NCBI GenBank assembly: GCA_026018925.1
Contig: JAKSZU010000005.1
Location: forward strand, 80,742,398 to 80,806,397
Source of the DNA: Tupaia tana
Taxonomy: Eukaryota > Chordata > Mammalia > Scandentia > Tupaiidae
Direction of reading: 5' to 3'
DNA length: 64,000 bases
Shown: in pieces, positions 11,114-21,231 of the stretch
Layout of the letters: each line of letters starts with the position of its first letter
Position numbering within the stretch: position 1 is the stretch's first letter
Notes under the pieces: model-generated
The model's database searches: none
What the model was told of the DNA's origin: nothing
Seen by the model: only the letters and a program-made list of their open reading frames with translations
Made by a program: the position numbers and the translations under genes

Positions 11114-11142
11114 ATCCAACCCTTTCTACATTCTCTCTCTCT

Positions 11143-11409
11143 CTTTATAGAGATTTTTTTGCTATAGGATGTGTGTGCTTTCCAGAGAGACAAAGAGAGA
11201 CAGAAAGACGGAAAGCAAGCCATCAACTCTAGGGGAGGATGGTCATGCCACAATCCTTTCTCCTCCATTCTCCTCTTGGGATTTTGGGCATGAACGCACA
11301 TGCTCCTAGAGTGAGTTTTAAGCCACTGCGTCCAGAGATCCAGAACTCGAACCACGGTCGACTACATGGGAGTCCAACAATGTAACCATTACGCCATCTG
11401 CTAGTCCCA
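11143..11409 (-). mobile_element. tRNA-derived SINE, intermediate, full length
   Basis: Good minus-strand copy: GCTATAGGATGTGTG, GA tract, body, B-box complement TCGAACCACGGTCGAC and head complement TTACGCCATCTGCTAGTCCC. It combines older (CATCTGCTAG) and young (TTACGCC) head features. Confidence 0.92.
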
Positions 11410-11431
11410 TTTCTCCTCTCTTAATATAATA

Positions 11432-11432
<1 letters not shown>

Positions 11433-11460
<28 letters not shown>
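11433..11460 (+). repeat. (TG)14 microsatellite
   Basis: Uninterrupted TG dinucleotide run. Confidence 0.95.
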
Positions 11461-11462
<2 letters not shown>

Positions 11463-11565
11463 CGTGTTTTGAGAGAAAAATAACAGGAGAGAAACTGGAA
11501 TGTTATTTATATTTGCCCTAAAATATTGGTATTGCATTGTTTTGTATTATGGTATACAAAACATG

Positions 11566-11712
11566 TACTATATATATATATATATCTATAAATATATATA
11601 TATTTATAGATATATATAATATATATTATATTATAATTATAATAAATAAATATAATATTATAGATATATATATTATATATCTATAGATATATATAGATAA
11701 TATAATTCTAAT
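11566..11712. repeat. Long AT-only palindromic tract
   Basis: About 145 bp of almost pure A/T with nested inverted pairs such as TATCTATAAATATATA / TATATTTATAGATATA and ATATATCTATAGATATAT. It could extrude a cruciform. Confidence 0.9.
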
Positions 11713-12449
11713 ACTTAAGACTTATCTAAGAATAAGTTATATTTTAGGAATATTAAATTTTCTGATGTACACAATTTGTATTATTAGCAGGTTGTACATA
11801 GTTTAATGCTATAAAGTGTGAGAACAGTGACTGATAAAAGTCACCATTAAAGAGCAGATTCTTCTGCCCTGGACTGGTCATGAAAAAAATCTTGGAAAAG
11901 ATGACACTAATACCTAAATCAACAAAAACCGAGCCACCAAAGAGTAATATCCTGGTATGCAAAAGCCAAAGCTAAACTCCATTCTCATTCTCTACTCTTC
12001 ACTTTCCTTACTTTTACTCAAACTGTTCTTTCCAATAGTTTTTGCCTATTTTTATTCAAATCTTGTTTTGTCATCATTTCAATGTTCAAATTAATTGGAT
12101 TTCAAACTTATTTTTAACAGAAGTTTACATCTTTAAAAAAATTTGTATGTATAGCTCAAATTATGTTAGTGTTCACGTGTGTCTGCAGATATATGTACAC
12201 ATGCCTATGTATATCATGTTAGAGAAGCTCCACTCTGATTGCAGAGGGCTGTGAGCTGGTAAATTAATCATTTCCCTACTTCCTATTACTCCCTATCTTT
12301 AGGGACACCTTGGGATTTTCCTAGAAACACTAGTATCTAGTCAAATGTTTTAAAACCTTGAGATAGATGTCTACATATTGAAGAGAATAATAATTTTACT
12401 TTACTCTTTAGTAGATATTCTAGTATAATTTACATCCCAAAGAAAGAAG
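11713..12449. other. Unassigned sequence
   Basis: AT-rich; no gene or repeat recognised. Confidence 0.45.
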
Positions 12450-12717
12450 TTTTGGGGGTTTTTTGAGTCTTTTGACTTAGAGCATGGGTGCTCACCAGAG
12501 AGAAAGAGACAGAGACAGTGAGAGGGACAGTGAGAAATCACCCCCCTAGGATGTTATAGCAATGCCACAATTCCTTCTCTCCCATTCTCTTTCCAGGATC
12601 TTGGACACATACACACATGCACCTGGCATGATTTTCAAGCCACTGGGTCCAGGATTTGAACTGTGATAGTCCATGTGGGAGCCCAGTGACATAACCACTG
12701 TGCCATCTGCTGGTCCT
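12450..12717 (-). mobile_element. tRNA-derived SINE, older group, with CTCF-like 5' end
   Basis: Minus-strand copy with GA tract, body and head complement. The head reads GGACCAGCAGATGGCACAGTGG on the minus strand. Positions 12698-12713 match the CTCF core CCASYAGRKGGCRSYR at 15 of 16 bases. Confidence 0.9.
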
Positions 12718-14959
12718 CCAAAGAATCAAGTTTAATAAGAAACATAAGATAACAGAGTTTCATAAATGTATAAAACTCTGTGATTGCATAGAGTTTCTAC
12801 TGCTTTTGCTAACAGTCTGCATTACATGGGGTGAGTTAGCAAAATGAACTCAATGTAAGCAACTCATTGCTACTGTCACTGAACAAACCAGACATTTAAT
12901 TACATCAATAATGAACACGAAGTTTTCTTTCTGTGCTCAGTATGGACAGAAGCTTCTAATAGTGTTGGAGCCATTAATTCTGAGGATTGCATTTCTCAAA
13001 ATTAAGGATTAATTGTGTAAAAACTAAAGCGGAAAATTTAATTCTTGTCCTTGTCCTATACTCTGCCCTTTTCTTATCCTGTTTAAGCTGATGTTTCCTG
13101 TTTCATCTGTTTTCGCCTAAATCCAACACTTCCTTCAAATTTGGATAACACCAAATTCATTCCTTTATTCATACCTAAAATTATGCATTTGAACCATCCA
13201 TAGATAGATTTTTTTAGTTAAATCCGTTATGCTTATATATTACATTTTTTCAAATGTCAGGCCAGGAAGCATTTAAAATTTATTTCTTATTATATATGTA
13301 TTAAATGCCTTTCTTTTTTTGTTCAGTCTGTCAACATTTTGGAACACAGTGTACTTTCAGTTCATCAGATGGGACGAACACTGATTAAATAAACATTTGA
13401 ACCTGAAATATGTAGCATGATTAAAGTCATTAAGTAGAAGCCCTAAGGTGATTTTGACTACTTAAAGCATCCCTTCTTTAGTCTATATAATTGTGTTAAT
13501 GAATGAAAGTGCTTCAAAGTCTGAAATTTCAATTAATTAATAGCAGGGTTGATTTACTTTTATGTTCTAAAATGACGACATCTACCTTTAGGAATAACTT
13601 CATGAGATCACACCAGTGTGCCGTGCCTGGAAAACAACACATCCAGCCCTGAGCCATTACAATAGTATAACAGATTAAACCAGTAGATGGCAGTGTTAAT
13701 CTGCAAAAACTAAAGCTGAACTTCACACAGTAATCCTACTATCCTAAAATTCCCCCAGTAGTATGAGCCCACAAAGACCTTGCTTAACCACAATCTTTAT
13801 TCGTTGGTAGTTTTAAATGGTTAGATTCATGATTGCATCAAACACAGGAAAAAACTTGGAGATAATTTTATATATCACAAACATTTCGACTGTTACCTTC
13901 TTGTTACATTTTTATATCCATTTTGCAAATACGTAATTTAAGAGTCACAAGGTTTTTAAACATGTAGGTTCATACTATAAGTTATTGTTCTTAAAATAAT
14001 ATTCTAAAATTTAGAAAACAGTAGAGTCAAGTGACTTTAGATGACCATAAATGCTGCATGGTAGACCCTTAAAAGCAAGAGGGTTCTGGAAAACTTTGCC
14101 TGTGTTGTAAAAGCAAGTTATTAGATGTGTTGTTTTTTGCTTTGAGGGTGGTTTGGTTTGTTTGTTTGTTTGTTTGCTTGTTTATTGGCTGAGTGACTTT
14201 GCTCAGAGAATGGTAGTATGCACAGAGTGGTGGATTACTATCTTTACTGCACTGCAGTGCAGCTCTTACTACAACTTATTTTACCAGATTAAGTAGCAGA
14301 TGCTGATAAATCCAATTTTAAAAAATTACAAGCAAAACTAACAGGTTATCTTATACGCATCATAGATAAACATAAGCCTACATTACAAAGTTTCGTCTAT
14401 CAGCTTTACTTTAATTTGTAGAATATAGCATTTCAGGATGATTTAACAGAAAGCATAAAGGTCCCGATAAGGAACTGGGAACTGAATGTAGAAGAGCTTG
14501 TGAAAAGTGAATTAGACTTTGCGGTGGAAGCTGTAGTTTTATTTCACTTGTTCTGTTTCTCTGATGTAATTAAGACAACTGTCTGAATAGTAACTAGCTG
14601 TTCTTTTGTTAAATATCTTGCCCCTTTTAATGAAGTGCAAAAGATTCTAACACTTGGATGAAAAGATGCCATGGGCTGGAAGTAATTTATGTAGTATACA
14701 CTTAGAAATATAAATGTGAATAGGAAAACAGTGAATTGCATAGCTCTAATAAGTCTGATAAGTCAGTTGCTTAATGAAAATGAATTGAGTAAAACTCCAA
14801 GTGTAGCCAATGGAGTAAATGAATGTTCTAAATTCTGTAGAAAGCAACTGAAGTGTGTCACCCCAAGCATCCAAAGAAAACAGGTGGTGATTTCAGATTT
14901 CCCAGGTGAGGATTACAATCAGGTTGAAATTGTGGATCTCTCCTGTGTAAGAGCAAATT
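12718..14959. other. Repeat-poor unassigned region
   Basis: No L1, SINE, LTR or MIR recognised for more than 2 kb, unusual for this window. A (TTTG)n run lies at about 14152-14186. It includes the CTCF-type site at 13680. The 86-codon ORF at 14716-14976 has no recognisable domain, and I do not call it a gene. Confidence 0.5.
13680..13695 (+). promoter_or_regulatory. Candidate CTCF binding site
   Basis: CCAGTAGATGGCAGTG matches the published CTCF core CCASYAGRKGGCRSYR at all 16 positions. It lies outside any recognised SINE. Occupancy is inference. Confidence 0.6.
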
Positions 14960-15660
14960 CAGATTGTTCTTTATAGTCATGCTCTGCTGGAGTTCTGTTT
15001 GCTGCAGACACTGCCTTTTCAAGCGACATCTCCTTTACAGGCAGATAAATTCATCCTTTTGCCAAGGACATTCGTAATTGTCAGAGCCTTTGCTGTTTTC
15101 ATTGACTGGGGTGAATCAGCTGTTTAACTAAACGGTGAGAAAATGCTCACACATTTCTTCTTTCTTCCAGTAGCTGTAGCTTTCTTTCATGCTTTATGAA
15201 ATGCCCCTTTGCTATTCAAAGCCAAACAGTGCATAATGGACTTTCGTGAAAGCTGAAATATATTTATTCTAAGTACAAAGCATTTGAGCAGCCGGTGATT
15301 TAATCTTCGCTATTTGTTTTTCCTTATCAAGTGATTGACAGGAGGAGGCAGGCACAATTCATTTTTTCTGATTAATACATTGCCATGCACTTTGATTTCC
15401 TTCACATGAAGGTGAAAAAGACTAGATGGTGCCACCAAGGGAAAGACGACTTCTCATAAAGGAAAATGCCAAATGCATTCTGCTTTGTGAAGATAGCTGA
15501 GGCTATGAGGTTTCACAGGAGACTCAGCGGCTTTGGAGTGAAAGGGGCCTGGGAGTAGGCTTCAGCTCACCAGCATATTTGCCTTCGGCAGGTGTTTTGC
15601 AAAGAGGCATCATTCTAGAGGGTACTTTACTCACACACCTATTCTATAAGGGAACATTTT
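14960..15660. promoter_or_regulatory. Candidate conserved enhancer-like segment
   Basis: A segment of higher sequence complexity without repeats. It contains an exact PBX-PREP/MEIS decamer TGATTGACAG (15342-15351), a forkhead-type TATTTGT (about 15311-15317), E-box CAGCTG (about 15117) and homeobox-type TGATTAAT (about 15370). Function and conservation are inferred, not shown. Confidence 0.35.
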
Positions 15661-16100
15661 GAATTAGCAGTCTGCTGACAAATCTTATTGTTATATTTGG
15701 CAGCATAAGATATGCATCTTAAAATAAATGAAATTAGTTTAAAATTCAATGATATATGATAATGCCTATGAATTTCCATTTTATCATAGGAAAATGAACT
15801 TAGTAGTTCTTGCCTCAAGGGACTGTGGTCACCATTGACTCTGAAGGTGTATGAAAAGCACCTGACACATAATGAAGTTCATCTAACATTATTTGTGACC
15901 TCCAATCCATTCCCAAGTATAGCCACTGCAAAGCTTGTAAAATAACAAATCATAGAAAGGAAGTTTTCTGCTTTTCTACAAGTGAAAACAAGCTATCTCA
16001 TGAGATTCATTTGAGCAATTCAAAAATTCCCTTTCTCCACTTTACACTTTGAGAAAAGATAAGGATACATTTGAGGAGGTATATTTCTTTAATTTGTCAA
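15660..16100. other. Unassigned repeat-poor sequence
   Basis: No gene or repeat recognised; continues the repeat-poor tract. Confidence 0.45.
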
Positions 16101-16103
16101 GTA

Positions 16104-16516
16104 TAGTTATTTTTAAAATTTGTATTTGTTATTATTTATACATTTGATTGCTGTACATCATTTAGCTTGCAAAGATAATTTACCCAACATGAAATACACC
16201 TCAGACTAGTCCAGTTGAGAATACTACACATGTTATCAACAGATAATAAACCATTAATATGTCTCACAAGTGTCTTGCCTCTATTTTTCTCCTTTATTTC
16301 CTTCCCTGTACTCTTCCCCTCATCCACCCTCTTTCCACACTGTCTCAAATGTCCATAATTATTTTCAATGCTTTATGTCCTCCAATTTTTCATTATCTAC
16401 CATAGACTGTGGACAGTCAATATATATTAAGTATAGAGATATAATATCTTTCTTTCATAGCCTGGCTTGCTTCACTCAGCAGTAAATATTCCATATTCGA
16501 CCACTTCCTATCAAAG
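16104..16516 (-). mobile_element. L1 3' UTR
   Basis: Follows the ORF2 end on the minus strand. Contains GACAGTGTGG, a GGGAAGAG purine stretch, TTATCTGTTGATAAC and an A/T-rich end. It anchors the identity of the other L1 3' fragments in the window. GTCAAGTA occurs at 16096-16103 and 17002-17009, a possible but short target-site duplication. Confidence 0.8.
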
Positions 16517-16977
16517 CTAGGGTCCCGTTGTTTTTTTTATGGCTGAATGGTATTTCATAGAGTATATGTGCCATACTGTTTCAATCCATTCATCTGTCTG
16601 TGGACATTTGGGTTGATTCCATGTCTTAGCATTCATGACTAATGCCACAATAAACATTGATGTGCAAGCACTTTTCTGGCTGAGCATTCTCCTGTCTTTC
16701 GGGTAGATACCCAGGAGTGGAGTTGCTGGATCATATGGTAGTTCTATTTGTAGGTCTTTGAGGAACCTCCATATTGTTTTCCACAGTGGCTGGACCAATT
16801 TATATTACCACCAAGAGTGTAGGAATATTTCCCTTTTACGGCAACCCCTCCAACACTTATCATTGTTTTGTATTTTTAATTGTCACCACTCTGACGGGTT
16901 AGGTGGTATCTCATTGTGGTTTTAAGCTGCATCTCCCTTATGATGAGGGATGTTGAGCATTTCTTCATATGTTTGTT
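16517..16977 (-). pseudogene. L1 ORF2, C-terminal end, 5'-truncated
   Basis: On the minus strand, 16798-16517 encodes 93 residues. They start MVQPLWKTIWRFLKDLQ, contain YDPATPLLGIYP and CPQTDEWI, and end near YHSAIKK, the classic ORF2p C-terminal segment beyond the RT domain. A TAG follows an eight-A run (KKTTGP, stop), which may be a frameshift relative to longer ORF2 ends. The upstream part to about 16977 is also ORF2, but with frameshifts. The copy is dead on arrival because it lacks the endonuclease and RT. It is better preserved than the L1 at 5-7.7 kb, so it is younger. Confidence 0.9.
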
Positions 16978-17058
16978 CCTGGAATGATATTGACTATCAC
17001 AGTCAAGTAGTTTAACATTATGTATTTACTGTAACATGCTAAAAATGAGAAGAGACTT

Positions 17059-17298
17059 GGGAACCAGCAGTTAGTATAATGGCTATGTCGCTGGACTCCC
17101 ACGTAGTCAACTGCGGTTCACGTCCCGGACCCGGTGGCTTAAAACTCACGCCGGGCACGTGTGCGTGCGTGCCCAAGATCCTGAGAGGAGAATGGAGGAG
17201 AAGGGATCACGGCGTGGCCATCCCCCCTGGGGGGTGATTTCTCGCTTTCTGTCTCTCTGTCTCTCTCTCTGTCTGTCTGGCGAGCGCACGCGCCCTAT

Positions 17299-17341
<43 letters not shown>

Positions 17342-17357
17342 ACCTCTCCAAAAAAAA
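17059..17357 (+). mobile_element. tRNA-derived SINE, young, with expanded internal poly-A
   Basis: GGGAACCAGCAGTTAGTATAATGG head, B box GGTTCACGTCCC and palindrome. The AGCAAAAACC element near the 3' end is expanded to about 40 A, followed by CACCTCTCC and a second A tail. Target-site duplication AAAAATGAGAAGAGACTT is intact on both sides. Confidence 0.95.
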
Positions 17358-17389
17358 AAAAATGAGAAGAGACTTATTTAATATGATTT

Positions 17390-17634
17390 TTAAAAGTTTT
17401 TGCTAGAGGACACGTGGAGAGAAACAGAGAGAGAGATCAAGGGAAGATGATAAAACACCCTTTAGGGGTAGGGCTCATGGCCTTGGTGCAATTCCTTCTC
17501 CTCTATTCTCCTCTCGAGATTTTAGACATACATGCACATGGTACCTGTTTCTCAAGTCATGGGTCCAGAACTTGGTCTGTGCAGTCAGCTAGGTGGGATC
17601 CAGCCACCTTAAACACCATACTAATGGATGGCCC
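17390..17634 (-). mobile_element. tRNA-derived SINE, older group
   Basis: Minus-strand copy with diverged body. Target-site duplication TTAATATGATTT at 17378-17389 and 17635-17646. Inserted only about 15 bases from the duplicated site of the preceding SINE. Confidence 0.9.
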
Positions 17635-17646
17635 TTAATATGATTT

Positions 17647-18070
17647 CTGATAAGCTAATTAATGGCTAAAGTATATTGTTCTGAATATGAAAAAACTTCA
17701 TATCAGCAATGTGACATATTACTAAAAATATTAATATTGCAAAGGTCTACGTTCTGAATAAGGGTGTTAAGGTTGACATATTCGTACAAGGTTCAAGTAA
17801 AGCAGATTGAACTTTACAGTTCTTATAGTACTTGATATAAGAACTTCTAAAGTTCTTTTCAATGCTTGCTGTGTCTCACTTGTGGCTATGTCTCCAAAAC
17901 AATTATATTCTTTGACTGAGGTGAGTAGCTTAGGGCGAGTTTTGCTTATGCAAGAATTAAATAAGCAACTCTGTGATAAATTACTAATTCACTCTTATTA
18001 ATTTAAAATAAAAGAAATGTTATATGTAAACCTAAAAACATTTTTTTCAAATTCTAAAAATTTATTCTTA
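17647..18070. other. Unassigned sequence
   Basis: No gene or repeat recognised. Confidence 0.45.
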
Positions 18071-18074
18071 AAAT

Positions 18075-18180
18075 ACTGCTAGAGGGAAAAAAGTGCTCAC
18101 TAGAGAGAGATGGAGACAGAGAGATAGAGACGAGAAAGCTCTTCTGTCCATGAGACCAACCCTTCTCCATTCCCCACCCT
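18075..18180 (-). mobile_element. tRNA-derived SINE, fragment
   Basis: GTGCTCACTAGAGAGAGATG, GA tract and CCCTTCTCCATTCC recall the 3' half of the SINE on minus. The head is absent. Confidence 0.65.
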
Positions 18181-18360
18181 GTCGACAAGAAGAGAAAGTA
18201 TACACTTGTTTAACAACATTTTTTTTTCTTTAATCATGCTGTTTTAGATGAACTCTTTTAGAGAAGTGCCTCAAAATAGTGCATTTTAGATTGAAAGCTC
18301 AATAATCCTAAATGGATGAATCCTAAGATGGGTACATGGACAAGAAAAAAAAAAGTGATT

Positions 18361-18640
18361 GTGACCAGCAGTTAGCGTAATGGCTATGTCGCTGGACTCC
18401 TATGTAGTCGACTGCAGTTCGCATTCCGGACCCGGTGGCTTAAAACTCACGCCGGGCGCGTGTGTGTGCATGCCCCAGATCCCGAGAGGAGAATGGAGGA
18501 GAAAGGATTGTGGTGTGGCCATCCCCCCCCGGGGGCTGATTTCTCGCTTTCTGTCTCTCTGTCTCTCTCTATGTCTGTCTGGCGAGCGCAAGCACCCTAT
18601 CACAAAAACCTCTCAAAAAAAAAAAAAAAGAAAAGAAAAC
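18361..18640 (+). mobile_element. tRNA-derived SINE, young, full length
   Basis: ACCAGCAGTTAGCGTAATGG head, GGACCCGGTGGCTTAAAACT, CCCCCCCCGGGGG palindrome variant, TCTCTGTC tract and A tail. Flanked by AAGTGATT copies before and after. Confidence 0.95.
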
Positions 18641-18659
18641 AAAGTGATTTAAAAAAGGA

Positions 18660-19540
18660 AGAAAAGGCAAGACAATAAATACTTTTCTCCAGATAAGCAC
18701 TTGAATTGGGAAAAGAATAGAAAAAGAACCCAAAGATATCTAATTCTTGTTGATGCCCTAATTTACATTTTTTCCCTCAAAAAAATTTACAATCTTCTAT
18801 AGTCACTGTCTTGTACAGTGGATCTCTTGAATCTATTCCTCCTACCTAACTGAAATATGGTATCAACATCTTTTCCTATCTATCCTTCAAAAAGAAGTGT
18901 ACAAGCATTTCTTGTTTGAATTTATTGCCAATATATTTATTCTATACTGAGACTTTTAAATGCCTATTATAAGCCTTCTATTTTTGTATCAATTTATAGT
19001 ATATTTTATCTCTGTATTTGCACTTAAAACTTCTATTTCAAACATGTCACTTCAAATATCTATTTTTATCACACTTGGTATGGATTCAAAATACTATGCT
19101 TAAAGTGCCATTAAATGATTGGAAGGCTTCAATTAGCTGTTGACTGTGAGCACATAGAAAATAAAAAAATATGTCTTTTCACCTTTTTGATAGTCATTCC
19201 TGAGGAAACTGGGTCATACTAAGAGTTGGTAGTATGGGAGACATGGAAATATTCCAGTACATGTGCCGAGAGGGTGGACTAGTTAATGCATAAGCTCTGT
19301 CCAGCCAAATCTGGTCAAAAGAATATATGGTTGCAACCTTTAAATCCTAAGCCTATTAATCAAAGACGTGTCTACACAGTTCCAGAAGGTGATGTGTACT
19401 AGATTGTGGTTTCAGTGACATTTTGGAGTTTGAAATCATCTGTGTTCATGGCTGGGAAGGGCATAGCAAAATGCAGTAAGAACAAAACAGGGAGTACTTT
19501 GCTGTAGATAGAATCAGTGGGCTCTACGTGGGCTCTTCAA
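18660..19540. other. Unassigned sequence
   Basis: No gene recognised. Near 19540, CTTCAAAACGTTCATGGAAAA resembles (with a mismatch) the terminal repeat of the mariner-like element at 41.2 kb. Confidence 0.45.
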
Positions 19541-19559
19541 AACGTTCATGGAAAATTAA

Positions 19560-20099
19560 TATTATGAACACATTATGAGGATTCCTCTGGCAATTAAACT
19601 CAAGTTTAATTCCATCATGGTCAGAGAAGATGCTGGATAAAGCTTCTATGCCTTTGAACCTGTAGAGGCTTGCTTTGTGCCCTATGATGTGGTCAATCTT
19701 TGAAAAGGTTCCATGTGGGGGTGAGAAAAAAGTGTATCTCATGGTTTTTTGGATGGAAAGTTCTACAGTTATCTGTTAAGTCCATTTGATTTATGGTATC
19801 ATTTAGATCCTTTATCTCTTTACCTATTTTTTGTATAAATGATCTGTTCAGAGGGATAGTGCGGTGTTGAGGTCTCCAACAATTAGTGTGTTGCAGTCTA
19901 CCTCCCCTTTTAGATCTAACAGTCTTTCCTTCACATATTTGGGTGCTCCTGTGTTAGGTGCATAGATATTTATGAACGTGATATCTTCTTGATCGATTGG
20001 CCATTTTACTATGATATCGTGCCCTTCTTTGTCTCTTCGAACAGTTTTTGTTTTAAAGCCTATTTTGTCAGAAATTAGTATTGTGACTCCAGCTCATTA
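19560..20099 (-). pseudogene. L1 ORF2 endonuclease-domain fragment
   Basis: The minus strand reads through an L1 AP-like endonuclease. From about 20095 downward come VTILISDK, a FINIYAPNTG-like stretch (near 19970-19990), a GDLNT motif (near 19880, the GDFN catalytic neighbourhood) and then, at 19742-19560, YTFFSPPHGTFSKIDHI followed by SSIFSDHDGIKLE, which holds the catalytic SDH box. Several frameshifts break the frame. Neither RT domain nor 3' UTR follows, so this is an internal piece isolated by deletion or inversion. Inactive. Confidence 0.88.
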
Positions 20100-20104
20100 A
20101 AAAA

Positions 20105-20660
20105 AATTATGCACTAATGTATACTTATACTTTAATTGTTTTTTTATATAAACTCTTTGAAGACCCTTCACATGGGCTAAATATGCAAAAACAAGTGGAT
20201 GAATCTTAGAATTTTTCTATGTAAAATAAATAAAAAAACACAATGAAATGTATACCCCCACTTTTCCTCTAACCCAGAGTCCAGATTAACTTGCATTAAT
20301 AAAGATACTGGAAAATGTAGTATTTCAGAAAAAAAGGACATTTCTGTTTTGCCTCTTCTGTGATATGACCAAATTTACCATAGCTGTTCTATTATGTATT
20401 TGCCTATTTTTGTATGACCTTGTGCACTAGTAAGCATGGTTTTAAAATTTTCAAATGGCTGGTAAAGGAAGCAAAAGAAGCAGAAGTAGGATGACGAGGT
20501 GGAGTACAAGAAGTGACAAAAAAATAGGTTAAGGAGGAGAAGATGGATGGTGAGCCTAAAATATTTACTATCAGAAACTTTTTAGAAAAAGTTTTGCTAT
20601 AAACAGTCATTTAGGGATTCAGCTCCTTTCTTCTTGCTTCTTTGCACTTCTTAAATTATA
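20105..20660. other. Unassigned sequence
   Basis: No gene or repeat recognised. The ORF on minus at 20404-20610 has no recognisable domain. Confidence 0.4.
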
Positions 20661-20669
20661 GCCACAGCC

Positions 20670-20832
20670 ACTTTAAAGTGGAGGGGTATGGAGGCAGAGC
20701 ATTGACAGGATGGGGAGGTGTGGTGTTATCTGTTGACGATATTTTGATCAACTGGGGAGAAATGTTCACATATTGAAATGTTCACTTTATAAACTAAATA
20801 ATGTGCTTGAATGTATAATTTTTTTTTTTTTA
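20670..20832 (+). mobile_element. L1 3' end
   Basis: TTATCTGTTGACGATATTTT, GATCAACTGGGGAGAAATG, TTCACTTTATAAACTAAAT and TTGAATGTATAAT match the L1 ends at 2.6 and 53.1 kb. Followed by a T run. Confidence 0.7.
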
Positions 20833-20835
20833 AAA

Positions 20836-20978
20836 AAGAAGAAAATGGAGGAGAAGGGATTGTGGCATGGCCATCCCCTCTAGGGAGTGATTTCTTCCTT
20901 TCTGTCTCTCCATCTCTCTCTGTCTCTCTGGTGAGTGAACACATCCTATAGCGAAAAGCTCTCTAAAAAATAAATTTA
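20836..20978 (+). mobile_element. 5'-truncated tRNA-derived SINE
   Basis: Begins within GAAAATGGAGGAGAAGGG and keeps the palindrome region, TCTCTCTGTC tract, CCTATAGCG end and A tail. The tRNA head is missing; it abuts the L1 end. Confidence 0.85.
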
Positions 20979-21067
20979 AAAAGGTGAAAAGAAAGAAAGA
21001 AAAAAAGTGTTTTGTTTTTCCTTTTAAGTTTTATTTATTTGATTGTATTTATTGTTATTATTTTAAA

Positions 21068-21213
21068 ATTTGCTATAGGGCACATGTACTCACTGCAGAG
21101 AGACAGAGAGAAAGAGATGGAAAGTGAGAAAGCTGGTATCCAGCTCCACGACTCTAACTGTGATCAACCATGTGGGAGTCCAGTGTCTTAACCACCACAC
21201 CATCTGCTGGCCC
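21068..21213 (-). mobile_element. Short-type tRNA-derived SINE
   Basis: Minus-strand copy: tail GCTATAGGGCACATG complement, GA tract, B-box complement and head ending CCATCTGCTGGCCCC. The middle body is absent. Confidence 0.88.
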
Positions 21214-21231
21214 CTACATTGAAGATTTTTA

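Noticed and set aside
14716-14976. 86-codon ORF in the repeat-poor region
   Set aside because: No domain, no splice context I can support, and the length is within chance for AT-poor patches.
15422-15440. Second CTCF-like match (CTAGATGGTGCCACC)
   Set aside because: One mismatch in the invariant GGC and further ones at the 5' end; too weak to list.
16096-17009. GTCAAGTA as target-site duplication of the L1 at 16 kb
   Set aside because: Only 8 bp and about 25 bases beyond the visible L1 edge; kept as a possibility only.
18380-18652. Recurrent 60-140 codon ORFs with MAMSLDS and RRxEEKGL-like words (also at 7047, 17159, 47198, 55018, 58473)
   Set aside because: These are translations of the SINE itself in different frames. 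No gene is implied.
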